Notes under the pieces: generated by a model
Database searches by the model: none
Told to the model about the DNA's origin: nothing
Seen by the model: the letters and a program-made list of their open reading frames with translations, nothing else
Part shown: positions 1-6,898 of the stretch, piece after piece
How the letters are laid out: every line of letters begins with the position of its first letter
How positions within the stretch are numbered: position 1 is the stretch's first letter
Position numbers and translations under genes: made by a program
Source: an uncultured Verrucomicrobiota bacterium
Lineage (GTDB): Bacteria; Verrucomicrobiota; Verrucomicrobiia; Limisphaerales; UBA9464
Direction of reading: 5' to 3'
Assembly: GCA_903864375.1 (NCBI GenBank)
Contig: CAIPFS010000142.1
Span: forward strand, 1 to 14,524
Length of the DNA: 14,524 nucleotides

Positions 1-61
1 GGGTTTTGGGTTCGCTTTTGGCTTGGGAACTGCTTCAATTTCTCAGAATCCGTTTCCCTCT

Positions 62-3000
62 ATGTTCCGACCTGCATTCCCGTTGGCTCGATGTCTGGCT
101 CTGGTGGCGCTTGGCCTTTGGGTGAATGCGATCTCCTCGAGGGCGGACGCCTTCCGGGTCCTGCTGTTCACCAAAACCCTGGGTTTCCGGCACGATTCGA
201 TCCCGAACGGGATTGCCGCCGTCCGGGCGCTCGGAGCCGCCCACCAGTTCACGGTCACCGCCACCGAGGATGCCGCGGCGTTCAATGACACCAACCTGAC
301 GACCTTTGCCTGTGTCATTTTCCTCTCCACGACCGGCGAGGTTCTCAACGCGCCCCAACAGGCTGCCTTTCAACGCTATATTGAGGCAGGCGGAGGGTAC
401 GTGGGAATTCATGCGGCCGCCGATACGGAGTATACGTGGCCTTGGTACGGCCAGTTGGTCGGCGCCTATTTCAAGAGTCATCCCGCGGTCCAACAGGCCA
501 CGATCAAGATCAACGACTTCGTGCATCCGAGTACGGCGGGGCTGCCCAAGAGGTGGACCCGCACCGACGAGTGGTACTCCTTTCAGTCCAATCCCCGTGG
601 CCAGGTCCACGTGCTCGCCACGCTCGACGAGGGGACGTATCCGCCCGTTGACCGGATGGGATTCGATCATCCCACCGCCTGGTGCCACAACTTTGATGGC
701 GGTCGTGCGTGGTACACGGGAGGTGGTCACACTCAGGCGAGCTATTCTGAGCCCAACTTCCTCCAGCACATTCTCGGAGGGATTCTCTGGGCCGCCGGCG
801 TCCGGACAGGTGACGCCGGCGCAACCATCGACACTCATTTCCAAAAGGTCATTCTGGATGCCGCTCCGCAAGACCCGATGCAGATGTCCATTGCCGCCGA
901 TGGTCGGGTGTTTTATGCCGAGCGCGCCGGGAGAGTCAAAATGTGGAAACCCGACACCCGGTCCACGGTTGTAGTCGGTACCATTGCCATCGACGAGGGT
1001 CGCGAGGACGGTTTGCTCGGGATTGCTCTCGACCCGAATTTCGTCACCAACCGTTGGCTCTACCTGTTCTACTCACCGCCCGGCAGCGTTTCGGAACAAC
1101 ACGTCTCCCGTTTTACGCTCCAGGGGGAGAGCCTCGACCTCGCTTCCGAAAAGGTGCTTCTGGTGATCCCCACCCAACGCGTGACCTGCTGTCACTCTGC
1201 GGGTGGCCTCGATTTTGGACCGGGCGGGAATTTGTACATCGGGGTGGGCGACAACACGAATCCCTTTGAATCCGATGGCTTTGATCCGATTGACGAACGA
1301 CCGGGCCGCTCTCCGTGGGATGCGCAAAAGTCGGCTGGGAACGTGAACGATCTGCGGGGCAAGATTCTCCGGATCCATCCTGAACCCAACGGAACGATGT
1401 CCATTCCCGACGGTAATCTCTTTCCTCCGGGAACAGCCAATGCCCGGCCGGAAATCTATACGATGGGAAATCGAAATCCGTTCCGGTTCTCCATCGACCC
1501 GGCCACTGGATGGCTCTATTGGGGCGAAGTCGGACCGGACGCCAATAATGATGACGCATCCCGCGGACCGCGGGGCCACGATGAATGGAACCAGGCCCGT
1601 TCCGCAGGGAACTATGGCTGGCCCTACTTTGTGGCGGATAACAAGGCGTACCGGGAGTATGACTTCGTCACCCGGTTGAGCGGACCGGCATTCAATCCAG
1701 CCGCTCCGGTGAACAATTCGCCGAATAATACCGGTCCGTTGCACCTGCCACCGGCCCGGTCCGCGTGGATCTGGTATCCCTATGCCGATTCCGCCGAGTT
1801 CCCGGAAATCAATGGGGGTGGTGGACGCACCGCCATGGGCGGGCCGGTCTACCATGACAACCCGGCTGTCCCAGCCAACGGGCGAAAACTCCCCAGTTAT
1901 TACGACAAAACCGTGTTTGTCTATGAATGGTCCCGGAACTTCATCAAAGAGATCAAACTCGATGATCGTGGCGACATTCTGAAGATTAATCCCTTCCTCC
2001 CAACTTTTTCGTTCAGCCACCCCATGGACATGAAGGTGGGGCCGGACGGAGCGATTTACATGGTGGAATGGGGCAGTGGATTTGGTGGTGGCAACGCGGA
2101 CTCCAAGATTATCCGAATTGATTACGTCGGTGGCAATCACGCTCCCACTGCGCTGGCAAGCGCCACGCCAACAGCAGGTCCTGCTCCGCTCAAGGTACAG
2201 TTCAGCAGCGCTGGAACCTTTGATCCGGAAAAGGACCCCGTCACGTATGCCTGGAGCTTCTTTGGCGATGGTAAGGTGGACTCGACCGATCCGAACCCGT
2301 CCTTCCAATATGCCACCCCTGGCAACTATCAGGCACGTCTGACCGTGACGGATAACAACGGGAATTCGGCAGTGGCCAACGTGGCCATCGTCGCTGGAAA
2401 TACGCCTCCGGTGGTGTCGATGGTGGAGCCGCCGAATGGTTCGTTTTTCGATTGGGGGGCGAATATCCGATTCCGAGTTCAGGCATTCGATGCGGAAGAC
2501 GGGGAGGTTCCTTGCGACCAGATCCAGGTGGAACCGAAGCTGGGTCACAACGATCATGCGCACGACGAGGGAAGCTTTCCCGGATGCGACGGAGTTTTCC
2601 AGGCACCCGTGAACGATGATCCCGACACCGATCTGCTGTTTCTTGTGTTGCGCGCGAGTGTGACCGACAAGGGCAATCCCCCGGCGGCTCCGCTCCTCGG
2701 GCGAACGACCCATATTCTCCAGCCAAAACTCAAGCAGGCCGAACATTTTACCCGCACCAACTCTGTGATTCTCCGTCCCGCGACGGACCCGGATGGAGGG
2801 AATCTGGAGATGGCTCCCCAGTCGGACGGCGGATGGCAAACCCTTTATCCGGTCCACTTCCGGGGCATCGATGGTGTCACCGTCCGGGTGGGAAGCACCA
2901 GTGGCGGCCGGCTGGAGTTTCGTGAGGGCTCTCCTGACGGATACCTTTTTGCGACCATCGCCGTACCGGCGGGCGGCGGATACAGTGAAGTCACCGCTCC

Positions 3001-4603
3001 GATCGTGGATATTCGCGATGTGATTCCGCACACGTTCGAACTCTTTATCGTCTATCGCGGATGGACTGCGGGGGAGGTTCCCGGGTTGGCCGTCAATTGG
3101 ATGCGCTTTGAAGGAAACGGCGTCTCCGTCCAGCAAAGACCCTGGGGTGCTCAACCTGCCTCCATTCCTGGCCTGATCGAAGCCGAGGACTTTGATCGCG
3201 GTGGACCGGAAGTCGCCTATCATGACAACACCCCTGGCAATCAGGACGGCGCGTATCGTACGGATGAATCGGTGGACCTCGAGGTCACGACGGACACCGA
3301 AGGTGGATTTGACCTGACCCATACCGAGGCGGGCGAATGGCTTGATTACACGGTCCATGTTCAACCGGCCGGGCTTTACGATCTCGAAACCCGTTTCTAC
3401 ACCCGCGAACCCGGTGGGGTGTTCCATTTGGAATTCGATGGGGTCGACAAGACGGGGCCGATCGAGCTGCCCGCTCTTCCCTCCGTCTCTCCGTGGTTGC
3501 CTTGGACGAGGAATGGCCTCGCCCTGGACGCGGGGGTTCAAACCTTGCGCCTTAGGTTTGACACCAACGCCCCGTGGGGCGGTGCGGGGCGATTGAATTA
3601 CTTCAGGTTCAGGCTGACCAGGGCCAATCGTCTGCCGACGGTTTCCTGGGTCACGCCAACCGCCGGCTCGATCTATTCTTATCCGGCTGACATCTCCCTT
3701 GCCGCCAGCGCCTCTGATTCCGACGGAACGATCGCGAAGGTGGAGTTCTACCAGGGGCACACGTTGATCGGGGTCGCCACGAACGCTCCCTACAGTGTTG
3801 TCTGGGAAGCTGCCGCCATCGGTGCCTATACCTTGACCGCCCGGGCTGTTGACAACCTTTCGGGTTCGGCCGTTTCCACAGAGCTGCCCGTTCAAATCGT
3901 CAATGGACAGGCCCCCTACCGGGCGGTCCCTTCACCCATACCGGGAACCATTCAGGCGGAGGACTATGACGTTGGCGGTGAGGGAATCGCTTACCACGAT
4001 GGCGATGTCAGTAATAACGGGGGGCAATATCGCCCGGATGCCGTGGACATCGAAAAGACGTCTGACGCCGGGGGTGGATTCGACGTGGGATGGACCGGCG
4101 CAGGCGAATGGATCGAATACACGCTCCAGTCGCCGTTCGGCGGTCTCTTCACCATCCAAACCCGTGTCGCCTCCGCCGGAGTGGGGGGCACCTTTCATCT
4201 CGAGTTGGATGGAAGCGACGTTTCCGGTTCTTTGACCTCGGGCGATACGGGAGGGTGGCAGAATTGGAAGACCCTGACGAAGTCGGGAGTCGCCATCAGC
4301 GAAGGGCGGCACGTCCTCAAGGTGGCCATGGACACAACGGGTGCCAGTGGCAATACCTGCAACTTCAATTGGATTCGTTTCACCGCGACCACCATCAACC
4401 CCCCACCGTTTACCCTTGAATCTTCCGCATCGGCAACGGGCCCTTACACGACGGAACCCAATGCCACCTACGACTCCAATCAGAAAACCTATTCCGTCCC
4501 CATCGTCGGTCGGGTTCATTTCTTCCGAATCCGGTCCAACACCACTCGACAAATCGCCCATGTGGGCATCAGTGGATCGGAAATAACCATTCAGGTCCGG
4601 TAG
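62..4603 (+). CDS. Secreted ThuA - PQQ glucose/sorbosone dehydrogenase - PKD - CBM6 multimodular protein
   Basis: Exported carbohydrate-oxidising protein of 1513 residues. ATG at 62 is chosen because it places a signal peptide at the N-terminus (1-30, cleavage after ADA); an in-frame TTG at 23 would add 13 residues before it. Approximate domains: ThuA 31-246 (starts FRVLLFTKTLGFRH, later GIHAAADTEY); glucose/sorbosone dehydrogenase beta-propeller 260-690; PKD 692-778; Ig-like 780-890 with a His-rich LGHNDHAHDEG motif; CBM6-like 892-1018; CBM6 1035-1187 (AGEWLDYTV); Ig-like 1189-1280; CBM6 1293-1441 (AGEWIEYTL); tail 1442-1513 with LESS and FFRIR. In the propeller, His378 (CCHSAGG) and Arg471 (GNRNPF) match the catalytic His and PQQ-contacting Arg of soluble glucose dehydrogenases. 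The family oxidises aldoses with PQQ and calcium in the periplasm; the actual substrate here is unknown, and the role of ThuA is inferred only as sugar-related. No Shine-Dalgarno is visible before the ATG. Confidence 0.93.
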   Translation: MFRPAFPLARCLALVALGLWVNAISSRADAFRVLLFTKTLGFRHDSIPNGIAAVRALGAAHQFTVTATEDAAAFNDTNLTTFACVIFLSTTGEVLNAPQQAAFQRYIEAGGGYVGIHAAADTEYTWPWYGQLVGAYFKSHPAVQQATIKINDFVHPSTAGLPKRWTRTDEWYSFQSNPRGQVHVLATLDEGTYPPVDRMGFDHPTAWCHNFDGGRAWYTGGGHTQASYSEPNFLQHILGGILWAAGVRTGDAGATIDTHFQKVILDAAPQDPMQMSIAADGRVFYAERAGRVKMWKPDTRSTVVVGTIAIDEGREDGLLGIALDPNFVTNRWLYLFYSPPGSVSEQHVSRFTLQGESLDLASEKVLLVIPTQRVTCCHSAGGLDFGPGGNLYIGVGDNTNPFESDGFDPIDERPGRSPWDAQKSAGNVNDLRGKILRIHPEPNGTMSIPDGNLFPPGTANARPEIYTMGNRNPFRFSIDPATGWLYWGEVGPDANNDDASRGPRGHDEWNQARSAGNYGWPYFVADNKAYREYDFVTRLSGPAFNPAAPVNNSPNNTGPLHLPPARSAWIWYPYADSAEFPEINGGGGRTAMGGPVYHDNPAVPANGRKLPSYYDKTVFVYEWSRNFIKEIKLDDRGDILKINPFLPTFSFSHPMDMKVGPDGAIYMVEWGSGFGGGNADSKIIRIDYVGGNHAPTALASATPTAGPAPLKVQFSSAGTFDPEKDPVTYAWSFFGDGKVDSTDPNPSFQYATPGNYQARLTVTDNNGNSAVANVAIVAGNTPPVVSMVEPPNGSFFDWGANIRFRVQAFDAEDGEVPCDQIQVEPKLGHNDHAHDEGSFPGCDGVFQAPVNDDPDTDLLFLVLRASVTDKGNPPAAPLLGRTTHILQPKLKQAEHFTRTNSVILRPATDPDGGNLEMAPQSDGGWQTLYPVHFRGIDGVTVRVGSTSGGRLEFREGSPDGYLFATIAVPAGGGYSEVTAPIVDIRDVIPHTFELFIVYRGWTAGEVPGLAVNWMRFEGNGVSVQQRPWGAQPASIPGLIEAEDFDRGGPEVAYHDNTPGNQDGAYRTDESVDLEVTTDTEGGFDLTHTEAGEWLDYTVHVQPAGLYDLETRFYTREPGGVFHLEFDGVDKTGPIELPALPSVSPWLPWTRNGLALDAGVQTLRLRFDTNAPWGGAGRLNYFRFRLTRANRLPTVSWVTPTAGSIYSYPADISLAASASDSDGTIAKVEFYQGHTLIGVATNAPYSVVWEAAAIGAYTLTARAVDNLSGSAVSTELPVQIVNGQAPYRAVPSPIPGTIQAEDYDVGGEGIAYHDGDVSNNGGQYRPDAVDIEKTSDAGGGFDVGWTGAGEWIEYTLQSPFGGLFTIQTRVASAGVGGTFHLELDGSDVSGSLTSGDTGGWQNWKTLTKSGVAISEGRHVLKVAMDTTGASGNTCNFNWIRFTATTINPPPFTLESSASATGPYTTEPNATYDSNQKTYSVPIVGRVHFFRIRSNTTRQIAHVGISGSEITIQVR

Positions 4604-4605
4604 GT

Positions 4606-4645
4606 GGGCTACCAGGCTCGTACCTGAATGGAGCCCGGGGTTTTT
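4606..4645 (+). terminator. Possible Rho-independent terminator after the ThuA-dehydrogenase gene
   Basis: Three bases after the TAG stop, GGGCT (4606-4610) pairs with AGCCC (4632-4636), and inside it CAGG (4613-4616) pairs with CCTG (4623-4626). Four G residues and then five T residues (4641-4645) follow. The stem is interrupted and the T-run short, so the call is tentative, but the position directly behind a stop codon fits. Confidence 0.4.
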
Positions 4646-4694
4646 GGTCGTGATCCGTTCCGTTGTGTCCGTTTGAGCGATACGAGGATGGGGT

Positions 4695-4730
4695 GGATCC
4701 GGACGTCGGCCGATCCCTGAACGATTTTTT
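4695..4730 (+). terminator. Weak second hairpin plus T-run in the gap before the sigma factor gene
   Basis: GGATC (4695-4699) pairs with GATCC (4712-4716) around a GC-rich loop holding GACGTC, and six T residues lie at 4725-4730. The hairpin-to-T distance of eight bases is long for a classical terminator. It could instead belong to the leader of the sigma factor mRNA. No promoter could be assigned with confidence in 4604-4766. Confidence 0.22.
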
Positions 4731-4766
4731 GTTTAATTCCGCGTTCCATGGCATAGCGGTATTGAA

Positions 4767-5324
4767 GTGACTCTGGAGCCAGCCATCGTCGGCGCAATCA
4801 TCGACAGGATTCGTGGAGGCGATATCGATGCCTATGCCGAACTTGTTGTCGCCTACCAGTCCGAGGTCTGGAAGGTGGTGGCTGCCGTTCCCGGTGGGAT
4901 GAGCCAGATCGAGGAGTTGGTACAGCGAACGTTTGTCCAAGCCTATCAGCAACTCGATTCCTTTGAGGTGCGCCGCGACTTTGGCCCGTGGCTCAGGGAA
5001 ATCGCGAGGAATCAGGCCCGGATGGAGCTTCGGCGCTCTGTCCGCGAATCCGGACGCCTGCAGCAGTACTACGATGTCCTTTTGCGGGAATTCGATTCCG
5101 AATCCGAGGTGATGACGGAAGCTCTGGAGGAGACGCTGCGGTCCTGCCGTGAAGAGTTGCCGCCGCTTCTGAATCAAATCATTGCCGAACGATATGAACA
5201 GGCACTGAGTTTTGAGGATATCGCCGCCCGATGGGGACGTTCTGTGGCAGCCGCCCGTCAGTTGCTGTCGCGCGCCCGGGTGATGCTGCGGGAGTGCGTC
5301 GACCGGAAGGGAGGGTTCGCGTGA
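4767..5324 (+). CDS. ECF-type RNA polymerase sigma factor
   Basis: A 185-residue extracytoplasmic-function sigma factor. Region 2 spans about 12-90: IRGGDIDAYAELV, then IEELVQRTFVQAYQQLDSF and the PWLREIARNQA core-binding/-10-recognition helix. Region 4 spans about 123-180, with a helix-turn-helix around SFEDIAARWGRSVAAARQLLSRAR that would read the -35 element. No sigma region 1 or 3 is present, as expected for ECF factors. GTG at 4767 is the only usual start in frame, since a stop lies at 4734; no Shine-Dalgarno is visible. The stop codon overlaps the GTG of the FecR-like gene, the usual layout of a sigma factor with its own anti-sigma regulator. It would redirect RNA polymerase to a small regulon that plausibly includes this unit; that target set is inference. 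Confidence 0.93.
   Translation: MTLEPAIVGAIIDRIRGGDIDAYAELVVAYQSEVWKVVAAVPGGMSQIEELVQRTFVQAYQQLDSFEVRRDFGPWLREIARNQARMELRRSVRESGRLQQYYDVLLREFDSESEVMTEALEETLRSCREELPPLLNQIIAERYEQALSFEDIAARWGRSVAAARQLLSRARVMLRECVDRKGGFA
5307..5315 (+). promoter_or_regulatory. Shine-Dalgarno for the FecR-like gene, inside the sigma factor gene
   Basis: AAGGGAGGG sits five bases before the GTG at 5321. It decides the start of the FecR-like gene, placing it in a GTGA overlap with the sigma factor stop. The frame is also open from an ATG at 5231, but that start would give a 30-residue Arg/Gly-rich extension encoded over the sigma factor and is not favoured. It is the only clear Shine-Dalgarno at a gene start in this window. 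Confidence 0.75.
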
Positions 5325-6871
5325 ACCGGCTGGAGGAACTGATGGCGTTGGTCATGGATGGTCTGGCTACGGACGCCGAGCTCCGAGAGCTCGACGCCCT
5401 CCTGGATGCGGATGAAACCGGGGGCCGGCGCCTGGTCCACCTGTTCCGAATCGAATCGGCACTCCGCTCCAGCCGGGTCCGCTTTCCGTTAACCACTTCC
5501 GTGCCCGCGGTCCTTCGGGCCGATCAGGGCCGGCGCCTGGCCGACAGCGTGCTCGATCAGGTTCGCCGGCTTCCACGCCCTCGATCGACTCGAACGACCC
5601 TGTTTTCGCCGGAGTGGTTCGTCGGGCTGGCCTTCTGGAAATCGGGACCGAAATGGCTTCCGGCCTGGAGTGCAGCGCTCGCTCTGGCCGCAGTGGTTCT
5701 GGTATCGGGCTGGGGTGTCTGGAATTCGTTCAAGCCGGTGGATGGATCCGGGCCTTGGACGGTCGTTCAGGCCCGAGGACTCGAAGTGCGTCGCGGCTGG
5801 CGATGGCAGACGGTGGAACCCGGTGCGACCCTGGAAGGAGAACCTCGATTGCGCACCGGGCTGCAGGGAAACGCCACCCTCCGCGGCAAGAGGGAAGCCA
5901 CCACTGTGGCCCTGGGAGGACAAACCCGGATGCGGCTGGAGCATGGCTCATCCGGAAAAAGGTGGTCGTTGGACCAGGGGAGAATTGAAGTCCACGCAGC
6001 CCATCAACCAGACGGGCGGCCGCTGCGGATTTCGACGACACATGGAGAAGCCGAAGTCGTTGGGACGACCTTCAGCCTCAGTGCCCGGAAGACCGCCACC
6101 TGGCTTCAAGTGGAAGAAGGGTCGGTCCGGCTGCATCCGTCACCAGAGCAGCAAGGCCTCCTCGTTCCCGCAGGTCAATTTTCTGTTGCCACCATGGGCC
6201 GGGCGTTGGAACTCCAGGCGAACCGACCCGGGGAAATCCTGAGGCTTCCGGTCGCCCTGGATTTCCAGCAGGCATTTCATGATGGCGACGGTGAGTGGCG
6301 GTTGGAGGGTACCACCCTGCATCAGGTCCGGGTTTCTCATGTTCCAATGTCCCACCCCGTCTGGGGCACTTCGGATTCCCCGGGCAGCGCCTACATCCTG
6401 AAGACGACCGCCTGGGATAGCATCGAATTGAGCTGCGACGTTGAGGTGGAACGGACCATCCACGACGAAGTCCCTGGCTGGATTTGGCCACAAACCTTTG
6501 GGCTCCGGTTTTATTTCGGGGCCACCACCTTTCAATTCAATGCCGAAGGGGGAGGCGCGGGACAGGCTGCATCCCTCTCCCTTGGAGGCCCGGGCTCTCC
6601 AGACTCCGGGGGAACCCTTCGATTGACGGGCAGGACTCAGGCTCCACTCGCCAGCGCGGGGCGTGGCCTTCATCATTTCCGGCTTCAGCTCTGGCGTCAG
6701 CCTGCCGGCGATTGCCATGTTCTGGGTCGGGTCTGGACCGGACCCTCCGAACCGGAGCATTGGGCCATCGATGCGCAGTTCCATCTGGATCAACCGCTAA
6801 CGCAGGTGGGCATGCAAACCGTATCCTGTTCTGCCCGGTTCCATCATTTTCAAGTCTCTCTGATTGATTAA
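5321..6871 (+). CDS. FecR-domain anti-sigma/sensor protein with C-terminal LamG-like jelly roll
   Basis: A 516-residue single-pass membrane protein, translationally coupled to the ECF sigma factor. Residues 1-50 (NRLEELMALVMDGLATDAEL) form a short cytoplasmic helical segment of the type that binds sigma factors. One transmembrane helix follows at about 112-134 (LPAWSAALALAAVVLVSGWG). The FecR domain covers about 146-300, with the characteristic GEAEVVGTTFSL and LQVEEGSVRL motifs. Residues about 313-516 resemble a concanavalin/LamG-type beta-sandwich: many alternating beta strands, RFYFGATTFQFN, HHFRLQLWR and a closing ARFHHFQVSLI. FecR proteins sense a signal on the far side of the membrane and control their ECF partner; here the extra domain may bind a glycan itself. 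That sensing role is inference. No TonB-dependent receptor gene is in the window. The FecR assignment is firm, the fold of the C-terminal part less so. Confidence 0.88.
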   Translation: MNRLEELMALVMDGLATDAELRELDALLDADETGGRRLVHLFRIESALRSSRVRFPLTTSVPAVLRADQGRRLADSVLDQVRRLPRPRSTRTTLFSPEWFVGLAFWKSGPKWLPAWSAALALAAVVLVSGWGVWNSFKPVDGSGPWTVVQARGLEVRRGWRWQTVEPGATLEGEPRLRTGLQGNATLRGKREATTVALGGQTRMRLEHGSSGKRWSLDQGRIEVHAAHQPDGRPLRISTTHGEAEVVGTTFSLSARKTATWLQVEEGSVRLHPSPEQQGLLVPAGQFSVATMGRALELQANRPGEILRLPVALDFQQAFHDGDGEWRLEGTTLHQVRVSHVPMSHPVWGTSDSPGSAYILKTTAWDSIELSCDVEVERTIHDEVPGWIWPQTFGLRFYFGATTFQFNAEGGGAGQAASLSLGGPGSPDSGGTLRLTGRTQAPLASAGRGLHHFRLQLWRQPAGDCHVLGRVWTGPSEPEHWAIDAQFHLDQPLTQVGMQTVSCSARFHHFQVSLID

Positions 6872-6898
6872 ACGTCGGCATCCGTTTCTGTTTCAACC

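Noticed and set aside
1073..3895. 940-codon open frame on the minus strand opposite the ThuA-dehydrogenase gene
   Set aside because: It is exactly in codon register with the real gene, so it stays open simply because TTA, CTA and TCA codons are avoided on the + strand. The product is Arg/Gly/His-rich without recognisable domains, while the + strand gene has clear domains throughout.
4719..4766. ECF-type or housekeeping promoter in front of the sigma factor gene
   Set aside because: TGAAC near 4718 and TTGTTT at 4729 only loosely match -35 elements, the spacing to any -10-like sequence is poor, and GC-rich DNA offers many such chance matches.
5231..5320. Upstream ATG start for the FecR-like gene
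   Set aside because: It would overlap the sigma factor region 4 by 90 bases and add a non-conserved Arg/Gly-rich segment; GTG 5321 has a good Shine-Dalgarno and the classic GTGA overlap.
6872..6898. Terminator or promoter between the FecR-like and glycosidase-like genes
   Set aside because: Only 27 bases with no inverted repeat or promoter-like boxes; treated as an intra-operon spacer.
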